Source: Hermetia illucens (lineage: Eukaryota > Arthropoda > Insecta > Diptera > Stratiomyidae). Taken from it: DNA of 64,000 nucleotides. Shown here piece after piece: positions 22,186-34,207 of the stretch (positions are counted from its first letter, which is position 1; the number at the start of each line of letters is the position of its first letter). A model generated the notes under the pieces. That model worked only from the letters and a program-made list of their open reading frames with translations. It did no database searches and was not told the origin of the DNA. The stretch is from contig NC_051849.1 of NCBI RefSeq assembly GCF_905115235.1, forward strand, positions 194,001,786 to 194,065,785, in the 5' to 3' direction. The translations under genes were made by a program, and so were the position numbers.

Positions 22186-22559
22186 TTCGGCGGGTGACCT
22201 GCATCAATTCACGGCGATGAGTGTGTTGATTCCTAAAAGTCGAATCAACTTGCCACGTCTCTGGAATTTAGAAGACAAGTCTACATTCAGACTAGACCAC
22301 AAAACAAGGCAAATACACGAAAGATAACACACCAATTGGCACCGGGAGTTTGACAGTTGATTGCTTATACGTGGTGACAGGTGATTGTTAGTTTGGCTGT
22401 TGCTGTTGGTAGTGCTGGAGGGTAACGATTTCCGGCGTGGTGAATGTTACTCGGCCCATGACTGAACTAATTGACTGATATTTACTGAATTTTGAACGGA
22501 AGTTTCGAAAAGAGAGTTGTTCGTTCGGTGAGTTGTTTTTTTACTAATAATAATAACAA
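22186..22559. promoter_or_regulatory. ALG5 upstream region
   Basis: By position, contains the 5' UTR and promoter of ALG5 (minus strand). No TATA box is evident. Ends at an (AAT)n run near 22545, where LINE-like sequence begins. Confidence 0.35.
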
Positions 22560-25500
22560 AACTCCGCTGCAGCCGGACCCAAGCCAGGTTGTGGAAGGAG
22601 GAGGGGAAGATAGCTTCAGTCTGAATCGCTGTACGCAACGGCAGTGCCTCAAGGGGTAGATGAGAAAGTTTGGAGTCTTGTAGATTATTCATTGAGGAAG
22701 CTAGCACCACACCTGGCAGTTACGGATAAAAAGCAAACCAAAAAATTAGGAGAAAGAGAATATTAGTCGTGTGGCGGTTCGACGTCTAGGCGCCACGACG
22801 ACCACGAGTGTTGCTTCGCCCGCTGCAACTGTTTTGCCACTTCAGAAGGGTCGCGTAGGCAGCGGATGAAGTGGACTCAGGAAATGAACCTCTTCATCTC
22901 CGCTCCTACTATGAAATAAGGGCGGGGGTGTGTACAACAGCTTACCGCCGCTTGTTGCACCAGAGATTCGTCGAGCGCAATCCGCGCACGTGACTGTACC
23001 GAGAGTTGCAGACTAGTACCGCTTTATAACAATCCCAGTCATCATCAGGGGGTTGTTGGACTTGATGTCATCGTGGAAACTGGTGACCAAGAGTCGATGA
23101 GGGCAGAGGCGGTGGCAACAATTCAGTACTCGCCGAAGTACTCCTCTACTGTCCAGCTGAGGTTCGGGACGAATTCCAAAGAGCGTATATATAATTCTCG
23201 GAACTGGATCCTTTTCATAGACCAGGTATTCTTAGGCTCCATGCATCGCCAGCAACTCCGAGAATTCTACCTCAAATCAATGATGAGATTGCATCTTGAC
23301 TGTGTGCTGCTGCAATTACAATCACGTGTGTAATGTGGTGCAATTACGGCTGTCCGATTGCACGGTCAACGCTTTCGCGTTATTGGTTTGAGTGACCGAA
23401 GAAATCCACCAAGGAAAATTCGTCTGGAACGTCGGCGGGGCTCACTAAGGCAGGACATTGCTAGACTGATTCAGATCAGTACTGGCAATGCCAGCAGAGA
23501 AATAAAGTGCAAAGGGTCTACCGGAACTATACCATCCCCAGTGAGACACCCGTAGTTGAAATTCTGGACACACTAAAGCAGACACTTTCTGTCATATGCA
23601 GTCGGTTACGACGGTATGGCGAAAGTTATTCCAGACGTGTCCAAAATAACAACATACTCCGGAACCCAGCAGAGTTGTTTTCAGATCACTCAGAGCATCA
23701 GGTCAGTACAATTTTCGGTGAGGGAAGCGATAGACTATTGGGGTGGACTTTGGTGGTTACACGCCCAGCATGCTGAGCATACTGAGTGAATGACCCCCGA
23801 AGGCACCCGCCATGCCACTTCGTCTGGCATAAATTTTGCAGATGTTACCGAAGAGGAAGTTCGACGACTCATAAACAGCTCAAAGAACTGGAGGGGCCCA
23901 GGTTTGGATCGAGTGCAGAACTTCTGGTACAAAAAGTTCACCAGTATGCATGGTCGGCTTTCAGTATAAATCAGGTCATGAGTCGGCCGGAGGAATTTCC
24001 ACCCTTCTTCACTGCGTGGATTACTTACCTATCCCTAAAAAGGACACAGGGCAGGACCCCGCAGACATAAGACGGATTACTTGTTTACCAACCCTCTACA
24101 AATTCATAACGTCCATCATTAGTGGAAGAGTCAATGTGCACTTCGAAACCAACAACATCCTGTCCGAGGAGCAGAAGGACTGCCGAGTTGGATCAAGGGG
24201 TTGCAAAGAGCAACTCATTATTGATCCGGTAGTTGTAGGGCAAGAGACTAGAGGCGAAAGAAACCTCTGAACCCCCTCTCTTAGTTACTGAATGATGCTA
24301 AAGGCATGATTTTGCAATAAAGTATGGCCTACGTGCTAAGTGCGAACTGACACACTTGATGTACTTAGATGCATCAAGTTGTATGCTGGTACTGAGAAGT
24401 CTGTTGCGAATAGTAGACATGTATAGCCGTCCTATTCGGATGGAGACAAGACAAGGCAAGTGTCGAATCCAACCCATCCGCAAAGGCCATCACGAACCAC
24501 ATGCCGGACATAGCATAGGTGACCTGCACATCGAAACTATGACCGAGACAAAGTTCTACAAGTACCTAGGAATTCTGCAAGGAACCCATGCTCGAGTTGG
24601 TGATCTGATGCATGCACTGCTGCCCAAATTCCTGCGAAGTGTAAATCTCGTACTGAAATCGCATCTCTCGGCGAAGAATAAGGTAAACGCATTGAATATA
24701 TTCGCTATCGCTTCACTGGCTTATGCATGCGGAATATTGTCGTTGATGAAGACCGGCTTGGAAAACGTCCAGCGACGGACACGGGCAACTATATCCAAAT
24801 TCCGATTGCATCACCCAAATTCTGTCGTGGAGCAGATGAACTTGGCTCGTGACGTCGATGGTAGGGGCGTGGTTGATGTGGCGGCACAACATCATCGCCA
24901 AGTCGATTCGCTGCGCGCTTATTTTTATAGGAAAGAGCAGGCGAGTTCCTTGCGTGCGGCTGTCTGTAAGGCAGACTGTGTGCTGATTCCACTTAACTTA
25001 AAGGATCGATCTTTCAATCCTCTGAGAGGGGTGAAGTCGGACCAAGAGCGGATCGATGAATGGAAGTCGAAGGCAATGCACGTGAACACGTGAATCGTCT
25101 TTGGCAGCCATTTGTCGAATTGTCGAATTTGGGGAGCTCTTTGCTCTGACGGAGGGGTTCATGTGTGCCATTCAGGATGGTGTCGCTACCCGAGTTTATA
25201 AAAAGCTCATCATGAAAAACGGTTGGAGAACGGCCAGTGCAGAATATGTGGTTCGGCGTTAGAGACGTTGGACCATCTCATTTATGGCTGTACTGTTATG
25301 GCACCGGTGCAATACAGCACCAGGAATAATGCTGTATGTAAGGTTATCCATCAAAAGCATGGGCTGATCACAGGAACATGTCCCGTTTACCGATATGAGC
25401 CGCAAGCAGTGCTTGATATTTCTGCTTACAGCATGGGAACGGCAAGTTCCGACTGATCGCCATACTGCACATAACAAGCCTGACGTACTGTTAGTTGACA

Positions 25501-25765
25501 AGACGGGTCGCTCCGCGTATATGATTGATGTTGCTATCCCCCATAATAGCAACATTGAACGGAAATACGTGGAAAAGAAGGTGAACTATGAGCCATTGGC
25601 TCGGGAAATCAAAGAAATTTAGCATCTCGAGCAGGTGGTTGTGGTTCCCATAATGTTGTCAGCTGCAGGTATTTTATATAAATCCCTCACGGCTTCCCTT
25701 GATGTCCTGAGACTTTCGCACAGTCTGGTTCAAACCATGCAGATGTACACCATTCTGCATACGTG
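22560..25765 (+). mobile_element. R2/NeSL-type LINE with restriction-like endonuclease
   Basis: One frame, or decayed frames, run in the order of a single-ORF LINE. A Myb-like N-terminal block is at about 22850 (RRQR-MKWT-EMNLFI pattern). A linker holds RLSDCTVNAFALL-like text. RT fingers at 23830-24270 show EEVRRLINSSKNWRGPGLDR, IPKKDTGQDPADIRRITCLP and LSEEQKDCRVGSRGCKEQLI. A palm relic with MYLD is near 24356. A long thumb follows (24356-25093: FYKYLGILQGTHARVGDLMH, LNIFAIASLAYACGIL). A zinc motif (CRICGS..L..LDHLIYGC) is at 25223-25290. The C-terminal nuclease block at 25470-25620 reads NKPDVLLVDKTGRSAYMIDV and IPHNSNIERK, matching PD-(D/E)XK restriction-like nucleases. Many frame breaks. 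The exact clade within the R2/R4/NeSL group is uncertain. Confidence 0.83.
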
Positions 25766-25772
25766 CTCGATG

Positions 25773-25806
25773 TACACTAGGAGGCAATGTGGCTACTATT
25801 ACGCAT
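25773..25806 (-). repeat. SINE shard
   Basis: GTACACTAGGAGGCAATGTGG with diverged flanks matches the interior of the SINE at 17668-17700 (same strand sense as the minus-strand copy there). Only about 30 bases remain, wedged between the R2-type LINE and the RTE-like LINE. Confidence 0.5.
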
Positions 25807-25809
25807 TAC

Positions 25810-26812
25810 TGCAATGTAAGTCCGCACAATTCATCGGCTTAAAAATCATAAGTCGCCAGGAGCCCATGGAATTACAGCCGAATTGGTTAAATATGGAGGC
25901 GACCAATTACACCAAGTGGTTCGTCAACTTGCGCTCAAAGTATGGGACAGCGAATCAATGCCTGACGATTGGCAAAGAAGCATTATCTGTCTCATACATA
26001 AAAAGAGAAATAGAAAAACCGTTGGAATATGGCCATCAGTGCATCATCTTTTCATTGACTTTGAGGCCGCCTATGATAACATAGCCGGCGTAAAACTGTA
26101 CACAGCCATGATAGAATTCGGTATCCCAACGAAATTAATAATACTGATTAGGCTGACCCTGACCAATGTGCGAAGCCAGATAAAAGCCCCAGGATCACTC
26201 TCGAGACCATTCAACATCAACAACGGTTTAGGATAAGGGGATGCCCTATCATCCGTCGGTTGCCAGCAGAGCCTATTTCAGCTTACAAAAACTGTTTCGG
26301 TCGAAACGTCTCACCATAGGCTCAAAGCTGTTACTTTACAAGACTATGATCTTGCCAGTCCTTAGGTATTCTATGGAAACCTGGGTTGTTAATAAAAAAA
26401 AATGGGAACTCTTGGCCGCGTTCGAGAGAAGAATCCTCCGAAGAATTTTTGGCCTCCTACATGAGGATGGACGATTCCGTAGCCTACATAACGACGAAAT
26501 TTATGAGCGATACCATGACCGTGCGGTTGTGGATAAAATCCGACTCAACAGGTTGCGGTAGGCGAGTCACTTAGTCCATATGGATGCGGATGATCCAGTT
26601 CGGAAAGTCTATAAGGACGATATTTATGGCAGAAAAAGAAGACGAGGCAGACTCTGCCTGAGATGGAGCGATACCGTAGTTCAGCACGCCAGACATCTTT
26701 AAGGGATATCGAATTGGTGGATCTCGGCGCAAAACCGGGGTGTCCGGAGTTCCTTATTAGGGCAGGCCTAGACCGGTAACCGGTTGTTGCGTCGTTGATG
26801 ATGATGATGAAT
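25810..26812 (+). mobile_element. RTE-like LINE (family 1), internally deleted 3' part
   Basis: Fragments in several frames: ELVKYGGDQLHQVV-type text near 25883, IDFEAAYD near 26057 with the palm ending at about 26230, then a jump to the thumb (SRAYFSLQKLFRSKRLTIGS, LLLYKTMILPVLRYSMETW) and the C-terminal block to about 26720. It ends TTGTTGCGTCG plus a (TGA)n tail at 26785-26812. The YADD box and half of the polymerase are missing. Dead copy. Confidence 0.85.
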
Positions 26813-27489
26813 TCCAGCTAATTTTTTTTTATTTGAGGACTTCCTCTTTTCTCCTCTTCCTTGACCACGCCAAATCGTATTAGGGACATCCTCCAAATAA
26901 TGGCCTGAGGGTGCCAAGGATGGGAGGGAACCTCAGGAGCCGCGCCTCAATAACCATCTGAGACAGAAGAAGCAACGATCGGGACTGGGATCCGTCGTGG
27001 ATCTTCCCGCGGCTCCACGCACGCGGTCGAGCTGTTTTTTTTATTTTTAGCTGGCGTTCTGGTTTATTTCGTTAGGCCGTCGCGAATTCTTTTGTTCGTT
27101 GCCTCATTTTTAGAGCCAGTGCGGACCCATGCTTCTGTATAAGTTTCCACTAATGGCACGTGACGGAATGAAAGCGCTCAAAGGACCCCCTCCCCCCCCC
27201 TTTCCAAGCATGGCTAGCAAAGCGGTGTGCAAGAACGTGTCAAACGAATACTTTGGAGCTTCAGTATTTGCGGGCAGCCCTTCATGATCAATTTCGCTAA
27301 CTTTTAAGATTTCTGGGATAGCTCTTCCCTCTAGGTCGTCTTCGGAATGGTCGTTTGATCATCCTATTTCCTTTAGGGTCATTATAGCTCTTCTGGGAAA
27401 CGGGTTCGCGGCTATGACATTAAAAAATGAAGAGGAACGGCTGAGGGAACTAAACCGAACGAACTTACTTGGAATGGAGCAGTCCTGTG
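26813..27489. other. Spacer with possible LINE relics
   Basis: Includes a GC-rich stretch (26840-27030) on which no motif could be placed, a CCCCCTCCCCCCCCC tract at about 27187, and nothing recognisable as a gene. Confidence 0.35.
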
Positions 27490-27770
27490 GGCTTAAGGAG
27501 GGGTTACGAACGTAAGTGCACAAAGAATTATTTAAACTTTACCAAGAAGATGCTGCGGATTATAGTGGCAATACTTACTGGTCATTGCCATCTAAGCTAT
27601 CACCTGGGGAAGCTAGGGATATAGACGAAAACTGCTTGCAGGTTCTGTGCGGAGTGTGACCAAACCTCCATTCACGTTTCGGGAAAGTGTCCGGCACTTG
27701 CGCAAAGTAGGTTGGGGTACCTGTGCTCGCTTAACATCTATAGTTAATATATACATAAAAAAAGATCGCA
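27490..27770 (+). mobile_element. LINE 3' end, RNase H-bearing type
   Basis: The translation reads ILTGHCHLSYHLGKLG followed by CRFCAECDQTSIHVSGKCPA. This is the typical C-terminal LTGH..L..HL..LG and CRFC..C motif after the RNase H of LOA/I/R1-type LINE proteins, and compares with LLTGHCPLNYHMEKIG at about 38330 in the better preserved element. Only the last 90 codons or so remain, next to the 3' end of BEN gene 1. Confidence 0.65.
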
Positions 27771-27839
27771 ATAATAACCGGAGAGAATTTCTACTAAAAA
27801 TCAAAAAAAAAAAGATAATTCCATTTATCTTAGCCTATG

Positions 27840-27845
27840 TTTATT
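27840..27845 (-). terminator. Possible BEN gene 1 polyadenylation signal
   Basis: TTTATT on the plus strand reads AATAAA on the minus strand, about 110 bases past the stop codon of BEN gene 1. Confidence 0.45.
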
Positions 27846-27953
27846 TAATTACTAAAAACTTACAAACTAAATTATATTATTTAGTATAAAAACTTTAGAA
27901 AACATCACAACCTTTCAAACTATCGCTATACTATACATAATTTCTATCTATCA

Positions 27954-28793
27954 TTAAAATTTCATTACTTTACCACCCACTACGAGTACGCGTTTTTTCT
28001 GCCTTTTTTTTCTTGCAGCTGCCTCTATACATAGCAACGTCATACTTCCCCGAATATATGGTTCTAAATAACCTCCAAGACTCTTCACTGCATGAATAAT
28101 ATCTTCAATTTTCCTTGGATCTAATTGTTTCTTATCCCGATTATCATATGATCTAAACGGTGGCCATTTTCTTCCACTTAGAGAATGAGTCGCAAGAGTG
28201 TCCCTACCGAAGACAAGCTTCAATAAGTCAAATGCTATTTTTCTCAGAGGGGACCACTGCAATTCGGAGAAAGCTTTTGCTGGGATCGTCGTACCGTTGG
28301 GACCCAAAGCGACTCTATCCTGGCATTCTTCCATTCGACCATATTTAAGGACATACGGCATTACCCTCAGAGGAGAATCGTCGTCTGAGCCTTCTGAGGT
28401 TGAAGTTTCCGGATATGCACTTGATTCGTCATCGGACAAACCAAAAGATTCAGATAACTTTTCTGATATTGGAGGGTTAGTTTCCAAGCCCGGTGATGTC
28501 GAAGGACCTTGGCACTCTTCTGTATTATCTTGGCAATCCTGGAAAAAGTAACATAATTAAATTAATACAAAAAAAGGATTAAGTTATTAGTAATAAAATA
28601 AATTTTGAAAAGTCTAGGATCACACTTTTCAAAATATTGACTCAAAAGTGGTTTTCATAAAACTTACCTCAGACTTCGGATCATGAATATCTATGTTAGC
28701 TGAACAGTCCTCTAAACTCTCAACTTTATTTTCTACTTCTGATAACTGTCGATCATCTCCTTCTTCCCGGAGTTCCGAACTGAAACTTGACAT
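27954..28793 (-). CDS. BEN-solo domain protein 1
   Basis: Likely nuclear DNA-binding regulator of the insect BEN-solo group (Insensitive and ELBA relatives). Exons 28793-28668 and 28538-27954 join in phase 0 across a 129-base GT-AG intron to give 236 aa. The first exon is acidic (MSSFSSELREEGDDRQ...). A second acidic, serine-rich stretch (LSDDESSAYPETSTSEGSDD) covers about 76-96. The BEN domain spans about 118-225: LGPNGTTIPAKAFSEL, VFGRDTLATHSLSGR, and KKQLDPRKIEDIIHAVKSLG. These match the Insensitive-type BEN fold (GPNGTTVP, LATHSLTG, LDP.IVEDII). The domain has diverged after the last helix: the usual TTKCADENKMMR is replaced by MTLLCIEAAARKKRQKKR. It is shorter than gene 2, with which it shares exon layout. 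The frame is open and appears intact. Confidence 0.88.
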
Positions 28794-28843
28794 CCTGAAA
28801 CTGCTTTAGATTCTTCCTTGCTTTTTCAGAAATATTTGACAAA

Positions 28844-28901
28844 ACTCGTCTATCTTTTCAAGATACTCGTATACTCGTCTATCTTTTCAAGATACTCGTA
28901 T
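28844..28901. repeat. 29 bp tandem duplication upstream of BEN gene 1
   Basis: ACTCGTCTATCTTTTCAAGA plus TACTCGTAT (29 bases) occurs twice in direct succession, at 28844-28872 and 28873-28901. It lies 51-108 bases before the start codon of BEN gene 1, in the 5' UTR or core promoter. Near-identical copies imply a recent duplication. Confidence 0.85.
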
Positions 28902-29989
28902 GTATGAATAATCTATTCAGTACCCTCTTGAAATCTAAAATTAAAAATCGATTTCATCTCCTTTTATAAGAGGATTGTTAACATTTCCTAGAATCCTTAA
29001 ACGTGTTTTTGAATGCTGGATGTGATGATAAGGGAGGTAGTGAAAAATTATTGAGTAAATAAGTACCGAATAGGAGCTAAGCCTTCATGGATACAAATTA
29101 TTGTCAAAAAAATTCGAGTTCTGGATTGGCTTGTGCCTGGGGTTTTTACAGTTTGAAGGTTTACCATTAGCAAATAGTTTTATCTGAATGATAACCAATA
29201 GGGGAGAGCAAAAAGGAGCAGGTACATTTTTGGTCGCATAGAGATCAAAAGAGGCAGACGAAAACCTGCTTGGATACTCAAGTTAATCCCCTGATTTATT
29301 TGAATAAGGCACCCTTTTTCTATTATGCATGATCCAATCAAGTGCATACACGCACAATTAGATGTGTATACTTAGGCGTGTGTAAGATAATTATCTTTGA
29401 AATTTAAGCCTTTAACGAACACGGAGACCAGAGGAGGTTTTGACGTTTATATTAATGTGTCCTTCACATAACTTGCTAGAAGTTTAGCTTTCCAAGAAAA
29501 GGGTCAGAGAGATATCCTTTTTTGACATGTTCCTTCGATCCATATATACTATCTTGTAACAGTTAATCTTTTTGAAAGTCCCAGGAATATCTAATAGTGT
29601 CAGAAGTTAGGAAGATCTCTGATGATATCCTAATTACTGTAGATTTGAATTATAGGACGACTGTATTGAAAGGAATGTGATATGTTATTGAGATGGGAAT
29701 TTATTGTCATCTGAAGATAATTGACTTCCTTCAAGGTGCCGGGGCGGGAGTGTTGTTAATTTTGAAAAAATAGGATTGCTATGTTCGCCCCCATATCTTC
29801 CCCTCGTTATCTTCCTATTACGTGAAACATGATGGTTTTACATTTTGAGGAAAAGTTTCCAATTTATGAAGTATCGATAAAGTTCTTCCAAGTAAGAATT
29901 CAGCTGGCTTCACCGAGTGAGATGTCTTCTGTGAAGGAGAAGAAGATCTCCAAAAAAAAAAGATTTTGGTGGGTTTTGTGTTAGGGATT
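28902..29989. other. BEN gene 1 upstream intergenic sequence
   Basis: AT-rich, no genes or repeats recognised. The promoter of BEN gene 1 lies at its left end. Confidence 0.4.
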
Positions 29990-31460
29990 GGTTTTTTTTT
30001 GGAGTAGGGTAGGTGAATGCTTTTACGCACAGAGTGTTGGACTCCCGCAACAGCACGCTGGCAGACTACCAACTAAACAGCTCTCTGTCATCAGAGAACT
30101 AGTCTGGAACCGTTTGACACATTACTTCGGGCTAGTCCTTCCGCTCTTCCGGTTTTGAGAGCCTTCAAGTCAGGGAACTCCTTCCACCGACGGGAAGGAA
30201 GGGGAGGAAGGGAGTTGTTGTTAGTTCAGGGAACCCCTTACCGTCCGATCCCTCCGCGGTCGAGTTCAATCTTCTTCGCAATAAGAAGAGCCCGAAAATA
30301 ATGCGCAAATGCATAAAGCTGCTGGTGAAGGACGCATCACCTCTCGCAAAAGAAAAAAGTGTGTTCAGCGTCGTTCGCCACTCCATTGCAGAACACAGAA
30401 TCAGGAGATCGCGCCTTCCCAATCCTGTGCAGGTAAGACTGAAAACCTCCATACCCACTTAGAAGTTGGGTAAGGAAGTAATAAATCTCACCGTGCATTC
30501 TGTTCAACCATGGGTCTAATTTGCCGATGAGCCGCGCAGTCCACCTGCCTCTTGGCTCATTTTGCCAAGAAAGTTGCCGCTCGGTAAGGGTGAGTTGACG
30601 TTCTTCAGGGGCAACCACCCCTCTTAAGTCTTTGCCCTTACGGTGGTAGATAGCTTTGCGCTCCTTCGCAAGGAGGGCAACGGGGATCACTCCCGCGATG
30701 ACCATCACAGCCGGTTCGGAGACGGTGCGATAAGCAGACGCCACTCGCAAAGCTCCCCGCCTCTGCACTTGAGCGAGGCGTTTACGATGCACCTCCTTGT
30801 CAAGGGCCTCAGCCCATACCTCCGCACCATAGATAAGAACCGACTGCGTTGCTCCCATGAGGAGACGACGACGACATGCGCCATTAGTCGACTCAAGGCT
30901 GCGACTCCAGTTGCAACCCTGTCCGCTGCTGCTTTGATTTGCTCGAAGAAGCTCATCTTCGAGTCGAACATTAAACCAAGGCATTTAATCGTTGGTTTTG
31001 AGTCTATAGTTTACTCGCCGATCGATATTGGACGCAGGGTCGGGATTCTCCTTCTGGTCAGGATGACTACTTCGGTTTTTCCAGCGCAAGGCCAGAGTGA
31101 ACAAGGACAAAGCGTAGCTGGAGGGGTTGATCCCTGTGTAAAGACCTTTGAATCGTTGTTGTATATGAATAATGGGATTTCAAACCCTCTAGGATGCTAA
31201 CAATTGGCTTAAATAATTAAGTGTTCGGTTGGCGAATTTAAACTTGGGAAGTGTATTATTAGAGTCATAGTGCTCGTCAATGAAAGATTTAATGGTCCAC
31301 CCAAAAATGTTGGCGGAGAAAGATAGGATTGAGCTAAGTCTGTAGCTATCAAGATCAAATGGGTTCAGATTCTTCTTGGGGATGAGAGTGATACGAGCAC
31401 TCTACCAATCGATGGTGAAATGGGCTTTGACTATTAAAGAAAAGATAGGAGAAATGCTTG
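29990..31460 (-). mobile_element. R1-like LINE, 3' part
   Basis: The minus strand has degraded polymerase (ARITLIPKKNLNPFDLDSYR near 31390, then a jump) and a thumb with KTEVVILTRRRIPTLRP and IKCLGLMFDSKMSFFEQIK. A 215-codon frame (30984-30337) has GATQSVLIYGAEVWAEAL, VASAYRTVSEPAVMVIAGVI and the C-terminal LTQLLSGYGGFQSYLHRIGK with a C..C...AEHTFF-C-R cluster. This C-terminus is diagnostic of R1 clade elements. The 3' UTR reads GGGAGTCCAACACTCTGTGC near 30040, as in other R1 elements, and ends near 29990. Internal deletion and frameshifts. Confidence 0.86.
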
Positions 31461-31489
31461 GGGTTCATTTCTCACGATCAACCGATCAC

Positions 31490-33823
31490 TTGTTCTTCGG
31501 TGCTAATTCGTAGTCGCAGCAATGCTTGGCGGGACAAAGTTGATGGCAATGATGTTTTCCCATTGCCTCAACGACATCCAGTGCGGATTGTGTGCTGTAG
31601 ATGGCTGTGTTGGATTGAAGTTGGAAAATTGATACGTCGGAATCGGTTTCGAAACTTACCTCGCGAATGTGCAGCAGTTTCTGTGTGTGTGGTGGATGAG
31701 AAGCTATAGCTTCTGAGCACAATACTCCCATGTAACGTCCGTTAGTGGATGTGATGCTACCCGTTGCAACTGGGAAACTTCCGCACCGAAGATCTAATCT
31801 CTGATGCGTCCATAGGCGGGGCATTCACATAGGAAGTGTTGCGTGGATTTCGCTTCCTCATTACAGGAGGGACACGTATCATCTTGAATAATTCCTATTC
31901 TGAACATATGCCCAGTTAGTGAATTATGGCCTGTCAGAATGCCTACAATACTCCTGCAAGTCCTCCTGGTTTTCGGCAGGATAAACTTTGCGGTACGCAT
32001 GTTCAGTTCTGACAGGAAAAGTTTGGTGTGTCTAGCAGCATTTAGGCCTATCTATCCCACCCACCTATCATTGTGGGAAGCTTGTTCCCAGTTTTTGAAG
32101 ACAGCCTTAGCCAATGCTACTGATACTCCAATTGCTGGTTCGAGTCCTGACCTGGGGGAGATGGAACCCTCTTTCGCTAAAGCAAGAAATTCGCCGTATT
32201 GAATCTAGAGATGGAGTTTAAACGGTTTCTGCGTTCCTCAACGATTTTCGCGGTGAGCAAGGGCTACTTAACTCCCTCAATACAGCCTGGCTATCACTGC
32301 AGATTGCGATGCGCCAGCCTTTCAACCGTTTGTCAATCACTCAATTTCCCGCCCTTAGGATCGCATACACTTTGTCTCGAAAAACTATTTCATATTGTCC
32401 CAAAGAAACGCCCACATCTCGTTTTTGTTCGACTCCATTACCCCGTTCTGTTTTTGAGTCATCGGTGTAAAAGACTTCCGTATATCCCGTCACGCATTCC
32501 TCTGGGACTTCCCAGTTCTCTCTACGTTTCAGGATAATTTCCTATCTTCTACCAAACGGATGCGTTGCGACCCGAGAAATGGAAGGCATTATAAGAACTG
32601 GATTCAGTACTCCCAGCAACTCTTCCAATGCTCTGTTTTCCCATTGGTCTAATCGAATTAGTCCATGAGCTGTTCTCATTGTAGTGCTTTGAATAAATAT
32701 ATTCAGGAGCTGCAAATTGAGTAATAGATTTAAAGCTGCATTGGATGTCGTGCTCATGGTACAGGTAATATCTAGACACACAATTCATTGCAGTGCGGGG
32801 GTGAAAACCTTTTTATCTCACCTTAACCCACGGCAGTACGGATGCATAAGCGAACATCGTCTTAATGATAACAACGTATATCCACATTACCACATGAGGC
32901 ATGAGCCCCCATGTCGCGGCAAAAGTCGGTCTACACAGCCTATAAGCTGTGAGAGCTCATTTCAACTTTATCTCTTCATGTTTGTTCAAAAGAAGCTTTT
33001 TATCTAAAGTGGCTCACTTCTTCACTTCTTCACTTCTTCGGAGAGTTGCCATCTCTGGGAGGCAAAGTCCATCCAGTTTTCTCCTTTTTGTGAGTAATAC
33101 CATTGTGGTTTTATATGGATTAACTGAAAGTCCATTCATGAGGTACCAACTGTCTATCAGATCAACGGCATGTTGTATATTTCTATATACCGTTCCAAGA
33201 TTCCCATCAACAGCAAGCACAACCACGTTATCCGCACAAGCTTGAGCGAGTATTGGAAAATTTTGCAGTTGGGATAATGGTGAGTCGATCAGCATACTCT
33301 ACAGAAGTGGCGGCAGCACACCTCCTTGGGGCAGCCATTCGTTGCTTCGGCTTTTAGGTAGCGATCGATACAAACTTCAGCACCCAGCAATTTCTGAGTT
33401 AGCATAGCATTGATCCACTTAACTGAAGCCTCATCAACACCATGCTCTCTGGTGCGATTACCAATTTTTGAAAACGCGCAGAGCCCACGAACAACCCCGT
33501 CGGGTACCCACCCTTCAAAGTAGCATCCTCTATCTTTGAAACCAAAGAATGAAGAGCAGACTCACAGGACTTTCCACTCTAGTAAGCATGTTGGTTTTCA
33601 TTAAGTGGGTGCGATATAAGTGCCTTCCCACGAATGTGACACTTAACCAGTCTCTCCAAACCTTTTAGCAAGAATGAAGTCAAGCTGATCTGTCTGAAGT
33701 TCTTTGGATTAGAACAGCCATCTTTTCCAGGTTTCGGTATGAAGACTACCTTAACTTTCTGCCAAGAGGTAGGTATATAGCCCTAAGCAAAACTTGCTAG
33801 CAATCGCCCTAAGTACTCCATAC
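31490..33823 (-). mobile_element. LOA/I-like LINE, 3' part, split by nested insertion
   Basis: Minus-strand blocks, 5' to 3': RRLLASFA and a SWQKVKVVFIPKPGKDG run near 33760; FRQISLTSFLLKGLERLVKC at about 33690; thumb and palm remains at 33295-33014 (ADNVVVLAVDG in the place of the FADD box; DSWYLMNGLSVNPYKTTMV); RNase H relics to about 32540; and the C-terminal LTGHNSLTGHMFRIGI with CPSCNEEAKSTQHFLCEC at 31990-31800. The 5' side continues at 38690-38945, beyond the LOA element that landed within it. Heavily decayed, therefore older than the insertion it contains. Confidence 0.82.
33809..33823. repeat. Target-site duplication, left copy
   Basis: CTAAGTACTCCATAC here is repeated exactly at 38675-38689 on the other side of the LOA element. 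The first base is ambiguous because the element's tail is an (AACT)n run. Confidence 0.88.
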
Positions 33824-34207
33824 TCCCTCGACGATTACCTACCTTGTCGTGGTGAGGGAGCTCAGTAAGGAAGATCCTCCAGGAAACGGGAGGTGACACC
33901 TGAAGCCAAGCGGTAATCAAAACCGCAAGCCAAGGTGTGACTACCGTGCCGAGGGCTGAATGGTGACAGGGGTTAAGATGTGGCCGTAAACGGTGAACTC
34001 TGGGTACCAGGCGACCCCCAGTTTCAACTAGCCTTGTCTCGGCAAAAAGGGGCTCTGCCGAGATCGACTTACTTTCCCCGGAAAAATTGAGGCCATGGCA
34101 GCCAACTATGAGAAAACAAAAAAACAAAAACATAAACCTATAAAGCATTATTAAACTTCGATCGCGACGATCCAACCCCAAGTGAAGGGGCAACCCTGAG
34201 CTCATCG

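Noticed and set aside
33823-33862. A definite HDV-like ribozyme
   Set aside because: Only the outer stem and a small inner stem could be drawn; the double pseudoknot was not found by eye. Kept as a lead only.
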